From Hyphomicrobiales bacterium (GTDB lineage: Bacteria; Pseudomonadota; Alphaproteobacteria; Rhizobiales; Xanthobacteraceae), in contig JADJPN010000004.1 in NCBI GenBank assembly GCA_016713235.1, positions 248,001 through 312,000 of the forward strand: a stretch of DNA of 64,000 nucleotides, written 5' to 3'. Of the stretch, positions 42,634-52,135 are shown piece after piece; within the stretch, counting starts at the first letter, position 1; every line of letters begins with the position of its first letter. The notes beneath the pieces are model-generated. The model saw only the letters and a list, made by a program, of their open reading frames with translations, had not been told where the DNA came from and did no database searches. The translations under genes were made by a program, and so were the position numbers.

Positions 42634-43118
42634 TGCTTCTTCTGGTTCGGGAGGTTCGGGCCGAGCTGGAGGTTCGGGCCGCGCAGGCCCTGCGGTGTCT
42701 GGTTCTGCTCGGTCAACTGCACGGTCCAGTTTTTCTGGTCCAGCGTGTCGACCTCGAAGAATCCGGTACGATTATAGCCGCGCGCGAGGCAATCCGCGAT
42801 GCCTTGGATGGTGAATTCCTTATCGCGCGTGCAGAGAAAAGCCTTGCCGGACCATTCGCCGCCCTGATCGTAGTCCTGCGCATAGAGATAATAGTAGCGA
42901 GCAATCAGTGTGCCACGCACGAGCGTCTCGCAGGTGCCGGCCGGAATATTCCACCAGCCCTCGGTGGTCCAATGTTCGCCGTCCTTGTAACCCAGTGCGA
43001 CGCCAATGCGAGCTTCGGTTCTGTTGCAGATGCGGAAATCGGCGAACGCCGCGCCCGACGCAAAACATAGCGTCGCAAGCACAAGCGAGTATGACGAAAT
43101 CACGCGAAGGCTACGCAT
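42630..43118 (-). CDS. DUF1036 family secreted protein
   Basis: The 162-residue protein has a signal peptide ending near GAAFA and the DUF1036 domain: DFRICNRTEARIGVALGYKD, WTTEGWWNIPAGTCETLV, YYYLYAQDYD and CTRDKEFTIQGIADCLARGY. The conserved cysteines suggest disulfides in the periplasm. A glutamine/asparagine/proline-rich tail follows. Function is unknown; it is the first gene of the operon with pyk. Confidence 0.92.
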   Translation of the reverse strand: MRSLRVISSYSLVLATLCFASGAAFADFRICNRTEARIGVALGYKDGEHWTTEGWWNIPAGTCETLVRGTLIARYYYLYAQDYDQGGEWSGKAFLCTRDKEFTIQGIADCLARGYNRTGFFEVDTLDQKNWTVQLTEQNQTPQGLRGPNLQLGPNLPNQKKQ

Positions 43119-43184
43119 CGAACGAGGAAACCCCGGTTACGGGCTGGGTGATATTGGGAGGCCGCTTTTTGGCCCCGCTTTCTC

Positions 43185-44465
43185 CTAGCTGTCAACGAGG
43201 ATAGCCCGGAGATCGTTTACATTCGTGAATGTCGGCCCCGGGTTCAGAAGATCGCCGAGCTGCTCGAAGAAGTGGGTCGAATTGTTCTGTGCAAGAATCC
43301 CGGCAGGATCGAGGCCGAGTTCTTTTGCCCGCGCGAGCGTCGTCTCGTCCACGAATGCACCCGCAGGATCGTCCGCGTGGCCCGCGCCGCCATCGGTGCC
43401 GTCGGTGTCGCCGGCAACGGCACAAACTCCTTGCGTGCCGTTCAGCGCGATCGCGAGCGCAAGCGCATATTCCTGGTTCGGGCCGCCGCGGCCTTTGCCT
43501 TTGATCGTTACCGTCAGTTCGCCACCGGAGAGGATCGCGCTCTTGCGGCCTTCGCGCTTGTGCTTGATCGCGAGTGCCGCTTGTTCCACTGCGGTGTCCC
43601 GTGCTTCGCCTTCAAGATCGGCGCCTAGCAGTACGGGCTCGTAGCCTTCGCGTTTTGCGATCTGCGCAGCGGCATCGAGCGATGCTTTCGGCTTGGCGAC
43701 GATTTCGAAGCTCGTGTTCGCGAAAGATTTGTCGCCGGGTTTTGGCGATTCATTTGCCGGGTCGTTCAGCGCTTCGGCGATCGAAGCCGGCGGCACGATC
43801 CCGTACTTCGCGATCATCTTTCGCGCGTCGTCGAGCGTCGTCACATCCGGGACCGTCGGACCCGACCCGATCACGGAAGGATCGTCGCCCGGCACATCGG
43901 AGATTGCGAGCGCGATCACGCGTGCAGGCGCAAGAGCAGCCGCGAGCCGCCCGCCTTTGATACGCGAGAGATGTTTGCGCACGCAATTCATCTCGACGAT
44001 GTTGGCGCCGCTGCTGAGTAGCGCGCGCGTCAGTTCGCGCTTGTCGTCGAGTGAGATCCCTGCCGCGGGCGCAATCCAGTTTGCGGACGCGCCGCCGGAC
44101 ATGAGCACAAGCGAGACATCATTCTCGCTCGCACCTGCCGCGAGCTTCAACGTGCGTTCCGCGGCCGCGATGCCTTCTGCGTCCGGCACCGGATGCCCCG
44201 CTTCGACCATTTCGATCACGCGTAGTTTTTTGCCGTAGCCGTGCCGGGCGACCGAAATGCCGGCGATTTTCTCCGGCGACACTTTGTGGCGATCAAGATA
44301 AAAATCTTCGGCCGCTTCCGCCATCGAGCCCGCTGCCTTGCCGGCGGCGAAAATCAGCAGGCGCCCATTCGCTGGCGGATTGGGTAAATGCGCGGGCAGG
44401 CATTCGCGCGGAAGCGCACGGGCAACCGCGGCGTCATAAATCTTCTGAAGCGTGTCGCGGTTCAT
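43185..44465 (-). CDS. Glycerate 2-kinase / MOFRL family protein
   Basis: The 426-residue protein belongs to the GckA/TtuD family: AAGKAAGSMAEAAEDF in the N-terminal DUF4147 domain, VLMSGGASANWIAPAAGISL, ISDVPGDDPSVIGSGPTVPD, and the C-terminal MOFRL region SGGELTVTIKGKGRGGPNQE with AGDTDGTDGGAGHADDPAGA. The family was first named hydroxypyruvate reductase but the proven activity is phosphorylation of D-glycerate. It follows the EamA transporter gene with a four-base overlap. The tartrate dehydratase gene at 62564 is a possible metabolic partner, though distant. Confidence 0.9.
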   Translation of the reverse strand: MNRDTLQKIYDAAVARALPRECLPAHLPNPPANGRLLIFAAGKAAGSMAEAAEDFYLDRHKVSPEKIAGISVARHGYGKKLRVIEMVEAGHPVPDAEGIAAAERTLKLAAGASENDVSLVLMSGGASANWIAPAAGISLDDKRELTRALLSSGANIVEMNCVRKHLSRIKGGRLAAALAPARVIALAISDVPGDDPSVIGSGPTVPDVTTLDDARKMIAKYGIVPPASIAEALNDPANESPKPGDKSFANTSFEIVAKPKASLDAAAQIAKREGYEPVLLGADLEGEARDTAVEQAALAIKHKREGRKSAILSGGELTVTIKGKGRGGPNQEYALALAIALNGTQGVCAVAGDTDGTDGGAGHADDPAGAFVDETTLARAKELGLDPAGILAQNNSTHFFEQLGDLLNPGPTFTNVNDLRAILVDS

Positions 44466-45379
44466 AGGGCTGCTGCCGGAGCTTTTGCGCGCGGGCGCGC
44501 GACCCAGATGCCGAGCAGGATCAACGCGCCGCCAAGACCCTGGATCGGTCCCAGCGCCTCGCTGAGCACGAGCCAGCCGAGCGCTGCCGCGCCGACGGCT
44601 TCGAGAAATATCACAAGTGAGGAGAATGTTGCGGGCAATTTCCCGAGCGCAATCGCCAACAAGCCTTGTCCGAGCACCTGCGAGATGATTGCGAGTGCGA
44701 GAAGGGTCAGCCAGCCGTTCATCGAACGCGGCATGAAATTCGTCTCGAACAGCATCGCGATGACGAACATGCAGGCGCAGGTGATCGCCGCCGACATGAA
44801 CGCGAGCGAGCCGACGCCGATTTTCGTGCGCGTCCGTGCGTTACTGATCGCGAGGATGTAGAGCCCGAAGAAGATCGACGTGATCAGCGCATAGCCGTCA
44901 CCGACAAGCCGCTCCGGCGCGAAGCTGTAGCTCTGGCCGACGAGTGCCGCGCCGCCGATCAGACAGAGTGCGAGCCCAAGAAAATTACCCCGGGAGATTC
45001 TTTCGCGGAAGACGATCCATGCCCCGAATGCGACCCAGACCGGCGCCATGGTCGCAATGAAAGTTGCGTTCGCAATGGTCGTGGCGAGAATCGAGAGATG
45101 CCAGAAGAAAAGATCGCCCGCGAAGAAAAGGCCGGAGAGCACGACCGCACGGTCGGTCGAGAACATGGCGCGGGTTTCCTTGGGCTCGGTCAGCGCCCAG
45201 AGCGCCAGAAAAGGCAGCGCCAATGCGCAGCGCCAGAATGCGCTCGCGAAAGGCCCGACATCCGCGAGGCGCACGAAAATCGGCGAGGCACCCATCGCGA
45301 AGGCGCCGACCACGAGGGCGGCGAACGCGACGGCGGATTCACGGGCGGGAAGGGTGGTGGCGTTCACGGAATGCTTCAT
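44462..45379 (-). CDS. EamA/DMT family transporter
   Basis: The 305-residue protein has ten predicted helices in two EamA repeats (FAALVVGAFAMGASPIFVRL in the first, FFGLYILAISNARTRTKIGV at the second). DMT proteins export small metabolites; the substrate is unknown. ATG 45379 is chosen, with an in-frame start at 45403 as an alternative. It overlaps the glycerate kinase gene by four bases and leads that operon. Confidence 0.87.
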   Translation of the reverse strand: MKHSVNATTLPARESAVAFAALVVGAFAMGASPIFVRLADVGPFASAFWRCALALPFLALWALTEPKETRAMFSTDRAVVLSGLFFAGDLFFWHLSILATTIANATFIATMAPVWVAFGAWIVFRERISRGNFLGLALCLIGGAALVGQSYSFAPERLVGDGYALITSIFFGLYILAISNARTRTKIGVGSLAFMSAAITCACMFVIAMLFETNFMPRSMNGWLTLLALAIISQVLGQGLLAIALGKLPATFSSLVIFLEAVGAAALGWLVLSEALGPIQGLGGALILLGIWVARPRAKAPAAAL

Positions 45380-45486
45380 TCTGTTGTCGGCTTCGTAAGC
45401 CAAGCCCGCGCGGGTGTCACGTTCGGGGTTAACGCTGCGGCGTCGCCGCGCTGGCGCGTGCTGCGCCGCACCACTATTCTTTGGAC

Positions 45487-46251
45487 ATGCTTCAGCGTGT
45501 CAGCGATTCCACTTCGGGTCATGCGGAATCGTTCGAGATTGTCGAAGGCCCGGTGACCTCGCGCTACATTCTCGTTTGCGATCACGCGTCGAACGCGATC
45601 CCGCCGGAATACGGCGACCTCGGTCTCGATCCCGTGCAGCTTGAGCGCCACATCGCCTATGACATTGGTGCTGCCGCGCTCACCCGCAGACTCGCGAATG
45701 AAATGGCGGCGCCCGCCGTGCTGTCGCGCTTTTCACGGTTGCTGATCGATCCGAACCGTGGCGACGACGACCCGACGCTCGTGATGAAAATTTCCGACGG
45801 CGCGATCGTCGCCGGCAATGCGAAGGCGGACGATGCCGAAGTTGCGCGCCGTATCGCGCGCTTTTCCGCGCCTTATCATGCCGCGATCGATCGCATGATC
45901 GACCGCTCGCTTGCGGCGGGCGTTTCGCCCATCCTCTTTTCCATCCATTCCTTCACACCGCTATTCCATGACGGACCACGGCCATGGCACTGCTCGGTGC
46001 TATGGGAAAAGGACGGCCGTTTCGCGCTACCCTTGCTCGAAGCCTTGCGTGCGGAGCCGGACATCGTGACGGGCGAAAATGAACCCTATGCTGGTGCGCT
46101 GAAGGGCGACTCCATGACGCGCCACGGCTTTGACCGGGGCTTGCCGCACGCCATTGCCGAGGTTCGCCAGGACCTGCTCGATGACGAAAGCGAAATTTCG
46201 GCGTGGGTAACGCGCTTCTCCCGGATACTCACAGGGCTCACCGTGAAGTAA
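45487..46251 (+). CDS. N-formylglutamate amidohydrolase family protein, second copy
   Basis: The 254-residue protein has FEIVEGPVTSRYILVCDHAS with the metal-binding CDHASNAIP motif, SRLLIDPNRGDDDPTLVM, LFSIHSFTP and a conserved NEPYAG. This is a separate subfamily from the hutG product at 32301 (shorter, with CDHASN in place of CNSPHSG). The real substrate is unknown, as no hut genes are near. It is divergent from the EamA gene. ATG 45487 is used; TTG 45481 is possible. Confidence 0.85.
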   Translation: MLQRVSDSTSGHAESFEIVEGPVTSRYILVCDHASNAIPPEYGDLGLDPVQLERHIAYDIGAAALTRRLANEMAAPAVLSRFSRLLIDPNRGDDDPTLVMKISDGAIVAGNAKADDAEVARRIARFSAPYHAAIDRMIDRSLAAGVSPILFSIHSFTPLFHDGPRPWHCSVLWEKDGRFALPLLEALRAEPDIVTGENEPYAGALKGDSMTRHGFDRGLPHAIAEVRQDLLDDESEISAWVTRFSRILTGLTVK

Positions 46252-46307
46252 GACTCCCGGCGCGCGAGGGACTAGGATAGGTCCCCGATCGTTCCGGAGT
46301 ACGCGCG

Positions 46308-46610
46308 ATGAGCGAAATCGACGATAAAACCCGCACGGAATTGGAGGCCGCGGTCTACCGCCGCCTCGTCGAACATCTGCGCACACGCACGGATGTCCAG
46401 AACATCGATCTCATGAATCTCGCGGGGTTCTGCCTCAACTGTCTTTCCAATTGGCTGAAAGATGCCGCCGACGCCAAGGGCGTCGCCATGACGAAAGACG
46501 AAAGCCGTGAGGCGGTCTACGGCATGAGCTACGAGGAATTTAAATCTCGCTACCAGAAGGAAGCGAGTGCGGAGCAGAAAGCCGCTTTCGACAAATCCCA
46601 TCGCCATTGA
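46308..46610 (+). CDS. DUF1244 family protein
   Basis: The 100-residue protein matches DUF1244: AAVYRRLVEHLRTRTDVQNI, LMNLAGFCLNCLSNWLKDAA with the conserved FCxNC pair, and YGMSYEEFKSRYQ. It is a small helical protein, possibly metal binding through the cysteines, of unknown function and widespread in Alpha- and Gammaproteobacteria. It precedes gapR by nine bases, so they are co-transcribed. Confidence 0.92.
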   Translation: MSEIDDKTRTELEAAVYRRLVEHLRTRTDVQNIDLMNLAGFCLNCLSNWLKDAADAKGVAMTKDESREAVYGMSYEEFKSRYQKEASAEQKAAFDKSHRH

Positions 46611-46619
46611 AGTAGAGCC

Positions 46620-46901
46620 ATGTCAGCAACAGCTAAGAAAAAAGAATCCGCGGAAGCGGATGCAACGAACTTCGCCAAATCGCAGCTTCGCGCGCTGGTC
46701 GAGCGCATCGAGCGTCTTGAGGAAGAGAAGAAAGCGCTCTCCGACGACATCCGGGAAGTCTATGGCGAGGCCAAAGCCAATGGCTTCGATACTAAGGCGT
46801 TGCGCGCGGTCGTGCGCATGCGCGGCCAGGAGCCCGCGGAGCGTCAGGAATTCGAGGCGATCGTGGAATTGTACCGCGATGCGCTCGGCATCGGCGGCTA
46901 A
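46620..46901 (+). CDS. gapR: GapR family DNA-binding protein (DUF2312)
   Basis: The 93-residue protein has the GapR core: SQLRALVERIERLEEEKKAL, SDDIREVYGEAKANGFDTKA and LRAVVRMRGQEPAERQEFEA. GapR is a nucleoid-associated protein of Alphaproteobacteria that encircles overtwisted DNA ahead of replication and transcription and stimulates topoisomerases. The lysine-rich N-terminus is typical. It follows the DUF1244 gene closely and is convergent with the M15-like gene, ending three bases from it. Confidence 0.95.
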   Translation: MSATAKKKESAEADATNFAKSQLRALVERIERLEEEKKALSDDIREVYGEAKANGFDTKALRAVVRMRGQEPAERQEFEAIVELYRDALGIGG

Positions 46902-46904
46902 CCG

Positions 46905-48227
46905 TTAGCGGGAGGCCGCGCGCGACGGTTCGAAGCCGACGACATTGACCGGCGCGCGGTCACGCTGAAAGCCTACCGCCGCGACTTGCTGCGGCGCGAA
47001 TTCTTCAAAGCGGTTCTCTACCATCGCACGCACGGGTGCTGCGAAGCCCCGCATTTGCTCCGGATGCTTCATCTCGTTCGGGCCATTGGCGTGTGCGAAG
47101 CCGGCCGATACCTGATGCGCGCCAGCCACCAGCGGAACCGCGGTTAACGTGCCTTGGGGCTGCGCCGGCTGCGGGAGATTGCGCTCACGCGGATTGGCGT
47201 AAGCCAGCGTGGTCGCGCCAGTCGTTTCTTCGGAAGGTTCCAGCGGCGCGTTCACCGGCGCGGGTCCGGTCTGCCACTGGAGGCGCTCTCTTTGCTCCTG
47301 TTGCTGACGCGCGACCGCGGGAAGGATCGGCTGCGGCGAGGCCGAAGCGACCTGGGTGCGCGCAGGCGGCGTCTGTTGGTGTTGTGGAGCCGGTGTTTCG
47401 TCTTCGGCTTCCTGCTGTTCGGTTTTATTCGCGACGGAGTTTGCGCTGAAGATCGAGGTGATGAAGCGCTGCAACCCGTTCGCCTCGGGCGCCACGGAGG
47501 CGGTCGTGACCGGCGTTCTGGTGCGTTCGCCGAACTGGCCGCGCTGCTGGATTTCGGTGGCGGCAACCTGGAAGTTTTTCAGCGGTACGCCGTCGGTCGG
47601 AATGTGGATCGTCTTTCCGTCCGGGAACACGCGCGCGAGTTGATCGCGCGTCATGCGTGGCCAGTGGCGGATCGATGAAGTGTCCATATGGACGAAGTCC
47701 GAGCCGGGATAGAAGCCGACGCCGCCGCGCTGAAGGCGCAGGCCCGCGGCGCGTAGCTCTGCAAGCGCGACATCCGGAATCCGGAAGTCGATTGCGTTGC
47801 CGAGCGTGTGCTGGCTGTGTTTTGCGACGCCGCTCGAGCGCGAGCGGAGCATTTCGTTGGTCTCCGGCGAGCGGTAGGCGGAGATGATCTGGATCGGCTG
47901 CTTGCCGCCGGTGTCCCGGTTCACTTCCCACAAGATGTCGAAGAGATGCGGGTTCATCTTCGTCACTTTGTGGTTGCGCCAGTCGCGCAGGAAATGATTG
48001 ATCTTCGCGAGTCCCGCCTCGTCGTAGCGGCCGTTCACCTTGAAGGTCACGGTGAGCGACTCTTTCGAATGCGTGTGAAAGAACGAAAGCGTGCGCGTGT
48101 CGCCGTTCGCGACCACGTTTTGCAGGCTTGTCGTTGAAAGGGTCAGCGCAATAGCGGTCGCGCCGATCGCTCCAAGCGAACGGCAGCCTTTCCAGCACAA
48201 TGCGGCGGCGAAAGCTTTACCCGGCAA
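46905..48227 (-). CDS. DUF882/M15-like murein peptidase with long tail
   Basis: The 440-residue protein has an N-terminal hydrophobic export segment (about residues 18-40), then a YcbK-like DUF882 domain with the zinc motif in SSGVAKHSQHTLGNAIDFRI and FVHMDTSSIRHWPRM. The last 200 residues are Gln/Pro/Ala-rich and probably disordered. Relatives cleave cell-wall peptides as L,D- or D,D-carboxypeptidases. It is longer than E. coli YcbK (182 residues) because of the tail. It lies near an L,D-transpeptidase gene, forming a cell-wall region. Confidence 0.88.
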   Translation of the reverse strand: MPGKAFAAALCWKGCRSLGAIGATAIALTLSTTSLQNVVANGDTRTLSFFHTHSKESLTVTFKVNGRYDEAGLAKINHFLRDWRNHKVTKMNPHLFDILWEVNRDTGGKQPIQIISAYRSPETNEMLRSRSSGVAKHSQHTLGNAIDFRIPDVALAELRAAGLRLQRGGVGFYPGSDFVHMDTSSIRHWPRMTRDQLARVFPDGKTIHIPTDGVPLKNFQVAATEIQQRGQFGERTRTPVTTASVAPEANGLQRFITSIFSANSVANKTEQQEAEDETPAPQHQQTPPARTQVASASPQPILPAVARQQQEQRERLQWQTGPAPVNAPLEPSEETTGATTLAYANPRERNLPQPAQPQGTLTAVPLVAGAHQVSAGFAHANGPNEMKHPEQMRGFAAPVRAMVENRFEEFAPQQVAAVGFQRDRAPVNVVGFEPSRAASR

Positions 48228-48398
48228 GTACAGAACCCATCCCTGACTGCTTTGCCGCCACCCCCTCTGGGCGCGAGAAGCAGGAATTACGCAGTCTTGC
48301 CGGGTTCGGTTAACGGCGCGTTGACCGAGATGCCCCCGACATCTCCGTCCGTAGGTGCCGAAAGTGGCAAAATGTCGCCGCAGCTTTCGGAAACGTTA

Positions 48399-48424
48399 AC
48401 GGGGGCCCGAAGGCCCCCGTTTTT
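48399..48424 (-). terminator. Hairpin terminator of the L,D-transpeptidase gene
   Basis: On the minus strand ACGGGGGCC-TTCG-GGCCCCCGT (48420 to 48399) is a 9-bp stem with the very stable C(UUCG)G loop, 25 bases beyond the stop, followed by TTAACGTTT. The plus strand has the better T-run (TTTT after 48420), so termination in both directions is possible. Confidence 0.75.
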
Positions 48425-48448
48425 CGCAAGTCCTAGCTGGTCTGGAAC

Positions 48449-50344
48449 TCAGCGGCGGAAGATGCCGAAGAGATCGAAGCCGGTCGAGCGCTGGTGCCTG
48501 AATTCGTCGAGGGTCTGCGCCTCGCGGCTCGGGGTCGGGTCGGGGTGCCGGACCGCGACTTCGAGCTGGCGGCGCTCGTTGCCGGTGGCCTTGAGGTTCT
48601 TAATCGTCGCGGCATCGACCTTGTAGAGGTCCTTGCGGATGATGAGCTTGCCGTCGCGGACCTCGGCGGTGTTGTAGATGATGTGGACCGGAATGTTGTT
48701 CTTGAAGTCGAGCCGGTGTTCGGCCTGACCGTAGAGCTTCCGGATCTTTTCCTGCGTCCAGTCCTCGCCTGGCCGCGCGATGTTCATGAGCAGCTCCGCA
48801 TATTTCAGCGGGTCCTGCATGCGGATGCACCCGGCGCTGTAGGCGCGCTCGTCATGCGCGAACAGGTGCCGCAGCGGCGTGTCGTGCTGATAGACCAGGA
48901 ACTTGTTCGGGAAGTTGAAACGCAGGCGGCCGAGCGCGTTTCCGTCTCCCGGCGGCTGCGAGATATGCAGCGTCCCGTCGGGGCGCGTCTGGACGCGCAT
49001 GCCCATGCGCTTCATCGCATCGGGGTCGTTGCGCAGTGCCGGAATGTAATCACGCGCGACGATCGACGGCGGCACGTTCCAGGTCGGGTTGACCGTGATG
49101 AAGCTCATTTCCTGGGTCGTGATCGGCGTGATCTTGGTCGCCATGCCGACGACGACACGGGTTTCCCAGACTTCCTTCCGGTCCTGCACGACGCGCACGT
49201 AATAGCCGGGGATGCTGGTGATGACGTGGCTGTTGCCGAGATCGCGCGGCAGCCAGCGCCAGCGTTCCATGTTGGCGAGGATGATGTCCTCGGTGCGATC
49301 GCGGGTGACGCCGTTCATGGTGTCGACGGTCTGCGGACCGACGATGCCGCCCGACGTGATCTTCGAGGTCTTCTGGAAGCTGATGACCGCCTCCATCAGT
49401 TCCTTGTCGTAGAACTTGTCGTCCTTGGCGGCGAGGCCGAGGCGCTCACGCAGCAGCGGAACGCGATTGTCTTCCTGCGGCTTCTTCGCATTGAAACGGA
49501 TCAGCGGGCCGTGCGGAATGCGAACCGGCGCGGCTTCGGTTTTTCCGCGCGCTTTGGCGAGTTCGGCCTTTAGCAGCTTGTACTGCTCGTGCGGCGGGTG
49601 GAAACCCGCGAGCGTGTCGGCGAGGTTCGCAGCGGACGCGATCTTGTTCAGACTTTCGAGCGGGTCGAGGCCTTCATGCTTGTATTCGGTGTCGCGGAAA
49701 GTGCGCGACGGATGAACCCGGCCGGACGAGGCATGGCGAATGAAGTCGAGCACTTCGTTGGTGTAAGTCAGTTCGGCTTCGGCGAGTTTGTCGGCATCCA
49801 TCTCGGAGAAGTCGGGCGCCGCGTAATCGGCGGGCTCGAGACCGTCTTCGTCGACCTTCTTCAAGAAGGCGATGGCAGCAGCGGTGCGATCGCTCGTCTT
49901 GCCGTTCGTGAGCCACAGCGGCTGGAAGCCGCGGTCGCGATAGAACACTTCGGCTGCGTTGCGCTCGTCCTTGTTCGAGAAGAAACGATCGCCGCGGTTT
50001 GCGATCAGGTCGCGCAGCTTTTCTGCAACTGCGGCGTCAAGACCGGAAAGATTGGCGAGCGGCGCTTCGACGAGCTTGCGGCCGGTGAGCTTTTTGGTCT
50101 CGTCAGACGGAACGTAGGTGTTCTCGCTGGCGGTCGGCAGCCGTGTCGTAAGGGGCGCGGTGGTCTGCTGCGGCGGCTGTGGCTGCGCTTCGAGACCCGA
50201 CGGCTCGGCAACTTCAGGTGCCGGAATCGATTTGATGGGGTCTTCGCTCGCGCTCTGGGCGATGGCGGCCGGGGTCAGCGCGAAAAGGGCGGCGCCCACA
50301 AAAAGACCGCGCGAAACAAGGCCGAAGTGCCTGTTCGGGTTCAT
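48449..50344 (-). CDS. L,D-transpeptidase, YcbB family
   Basis: The 631-residue protein has a signal peptide (GLFVGAALFALTPAAIAQ), a proline/glutamine linker, a scaffold region, a PG_binding_1-like domain (PLLRERLGLAAKDDKFYDKE) and a YkuD catalytic domain with the HLFAHDERAYSAGCIRMQDP motif holding the catalytic cysteine. Such enzymes make 3-3 crosslinks in peptidoglycan, dominant in Rhizobiales. ATG 50344 with GGGAGAATG upstream is used. Confidence 0.92.
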   Translation of the reverse strand: MNPNRHFGLVSRGLFVGAALFALTPAAIAQSASEDPIKSIPAPEVAEPSGLEAQPQPPQQTTAPLTTRLPTASENTYVPSDETKKLTGRKLVEAPLANLSGLDAAVAEKLRDLIANRGDRFFSNKDERNAAEVFYRDRGFQPLWLTNGKTSDRTAAAIAFLKKVDEDGLEPADYAAPDFSEMDADKLAEAELTYTNEVLDFIRHASSGRVHPSRTFRDTEYKHEGLDPLESLNKIASAANLADTLAGFHPPHEQYKLLKAELAKARGKTEAAPVRIPHGPLIRFNAKKPQEDNRVPLLRERLGLAAKDDKFYDKELMEAVISFQKTSKITSGGIVGPQTVDTMNGVTRDRTEDIILANMERWRWLPRDLGNSHVITSIPGYYVRVVQDRKEVWETRVVVGMATKITPITTQEMSFITVNPTWNVPPSIVARDYIPALRNDPDAMKRMGMRVQTRPDGTLHISQPPGDGNALGRLRFNFPNKFLVYQHDTPLRHLFAHDERAYSAGCIRMQDPLKYAELLMNIARPGEDWTQEKIRKLYGQAEHRLDFKNNIPVHIIYNTAEVRDGKLIIRKDLYKVDAATIKNLKATGNERRQLEVAVRHPDPTPSREAQTLDEFRHQRSTGFDLFGIFRR

Positions 50345-50477
50345 TGCATTCTCCCGCTTAGAACTGGTTCTACCGCTTGTGGCAGCGGCGACGGACCCGA
50401 TCAAGGGTACAAGTGCCACTCGCGGGGCGTCGTTCCGAAATAGCTAGGTTCTGTTACCGCTTAGCAACGGGCAGGGA

Positions 50478-51977
50478 TCACACATCCCCGTGATCGGCCG
50501 TGGTTTCCGCCTCAAGACCGAGTTCCTTGAGCTTGCGGTAGAGGGTCGAGCGGCCAATTCCCAGACGGCGGGCAACTTCGGTCATCCGGCCCCGGTAATG
50601 GGTGATCGTGAAGCGGATGATTTCAGCTTCCAATGTTTCCATCGGCCGGACATGGCCGTGGAAGTCGACAAGTTCGAGCCGGTCACCGGCTGCGGCCTCG
50701 GGCTCTTCGGCAACAATCAGCGGAGCGGAGGGCTGGGTCGAAGGGGAGGGAATGGAGGGCGGGGCGGCAAGCAAAGCCACCTGCTCATAGCCTGGCACCT
50801 GAGAAGCAACCTGCGGGAATTCCGAGATTCCAATTTCATCGGCGCCGGCGAGCACGACGGCGCGGAAGACCGTGTTCTCCAACTGGCGGACGTTGCCGGG
50901 CCATTTGTATGCGGACAGCAACTGCATCGCTTCCGCTGAAACGGAACGCACGCGCTTGCCTTCTTCGGCGGCGAAGCGCGCGACAAAGCGCTTCACGAGA
51001 TCGGGCACGTCTTCCATGCGCTCGCGGAGCGGCGGCAGCGTCACCGGATAAATGTGTAGACGATAGAACAGGTCTTCGCGGAACGAGCCCGCGCGCACCA
51101 GCGCCATCAGATCCTTGTTTGTCGCGGAGACGAGGCGGAAGTCGACCTTCACAGGCTTGCGCGAGCCGACCGGATCGATTTCGCCTTCCTGCAATGCGCG
51201 AAGCAATTTCACCTGCGCGTCGGCGGGAAGTTCACCGATCTCGTCGAGAAAGAGGGTGCCGCCGTCGGCTTCCAGAAACTTGCCGTTCTGCTTTTCGGCG
51301 GCGCCCGTGAAGGAGCCCTTTTCGTGACCGAAGAGAATCGATTCCACGAGATTCGCGGGGATCGCGCCGCAGTTCACCGCGATAAAAGGCTTCTTTGCGC
51401 GTGGACCGGCCGCGTGAACGGCGCGGGCGAATAATTCCTTGCCGGTGCCTGACTCGCCTTCGATGAGAACCGGAATGTCCGAGACGGCTGCTTTTTGCGC
51501 GAGGGTGAGCGCGGCCTGCATGCGCGGGCTCTTGGTTGAAAGATCTTTCAAGGAGAGCTTGCCGTCGGCGGATTTCTGCATGCGCCGCACTTCGTCGGCA
51601 AGCACGGCCTGCGCCAGCGCGTTACGAAGCGAAACCTGAAGACGTTCGGCGCTCACCGGCTTGACGCAGAAGTCGACGGCGCCAGCGCGCATCGCGGACA
51701 CGACCGTGTCGATGGAGCCCTGCGCGGTCTGCACGATCACCGGCAACTGGCTGCCGCGCTCGCGCAATTTACCCAGCATGCCCATGCCGTCGAGGTCGGG
51801 CATCACGAGATCGAGCACGATGCACTCGATGTCGGCGCCTTCGGGGCTGTCGAGCAGCTTCAGCGCGGCTTCCGCGCCGTCGGTGATCACCGGCGTATGG
51901 TCGAAGCGTTTGATCATCGCTTCCAGGAGCCGGCGTTGCACCGGATCGTCGTCCACCACCAGAATACGCGCGCCCAT
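50478..51977 (-). CDS. Sigma-54-dependent response regulator (NtrC family)
   Basis: The 499-residue protein has a receiver domain (ILVVDDDPVQ, phospho-Asp in IVLDLVMPDLDG, Lys in FCVKPVSAERL), an AAA+ domain with Walker A GESGTGKELF, the sigma-54 contact loop GSFTGA and Walker B GGTLFLDEIGELPADAQ, and a C-terminal Fis-type helix-turn-helix (MTEVARRLGIGRSTLYRKLK). No histidine kinase gene is adjacent, so its partner is elsewhere. Target genes are not evident here. Confidence 0.93.
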   Translation of the reverse strand: MGARILVVDDDPVQRRLLEAMIKRFDHTPVITDGAEAALKLLDSPEGADIECIVLDLVMPDLDGMGMLGKLRERGSQLPVIVQTAQGSIDTVVSAMRAGAVDFCVKPVSAERLQVSLRNALAQAVLADEVRRMQKSADGKLSLKDLSTKSPRMQAALTLAQKAAVSDIPVLIEGESGTGKELFARAVHAAGPRAKKPFIAVNCGAIPANLVESILFGHEKGSFTGAAEKQNGKFLEADGGTLFLDEIGELPADAQVKLLRALQEGEIDPVGSRKPVKVDFRLVSATNKDLMALVRAGSFREDLFYRLHIYPVTLPPLRERMEDVPDLVKRFVARFAAEEGKRVRSVSAEAMQLLSAYKWPGNVRQLENTVFRAVVLAGADEIGISEFPQVASQVPGYEQVALLAAPPSIPSPSTQPSAPLIVAEEPEAAAGDRLELVDFHGHVRPMETLEAEIIRFTITHYRGRMTEVARRLGIGRSTLYRKLKELGLEAETTADHGDV

Positions 51978-52049
51978 ATCAACCCCGCCCGGCGACAAGA
52001 TGTGCCGTTTCGGGGCACATTGGTTGACGGGTGTTAAGAGAGTCTGAAT

Positions 52050-52086
52050 CCCTCCCATCCTTCGAGACGGCGGCTACGCCTCCTCG
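52050..52086. repeat. Partial copy of the 10080 palindromic repeat
   Basis: CCTTCGAGACGGCGGC and TACGCCTCCTCGGGG resemble one half of the Rhizobiales repeat at 10080-10173, with a short inverted GGCGGC/GCC core. It lies between the divergent regulator and DUF-type genes, so it appears to be a decayed or shortened copy. Confidence 0.5.
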
Positions 52087-52135
52087 GGGCTTTTTGTGCG
52101 GGCGCGGCGCGTTTGACCATGAGGCAGGAGTTCTC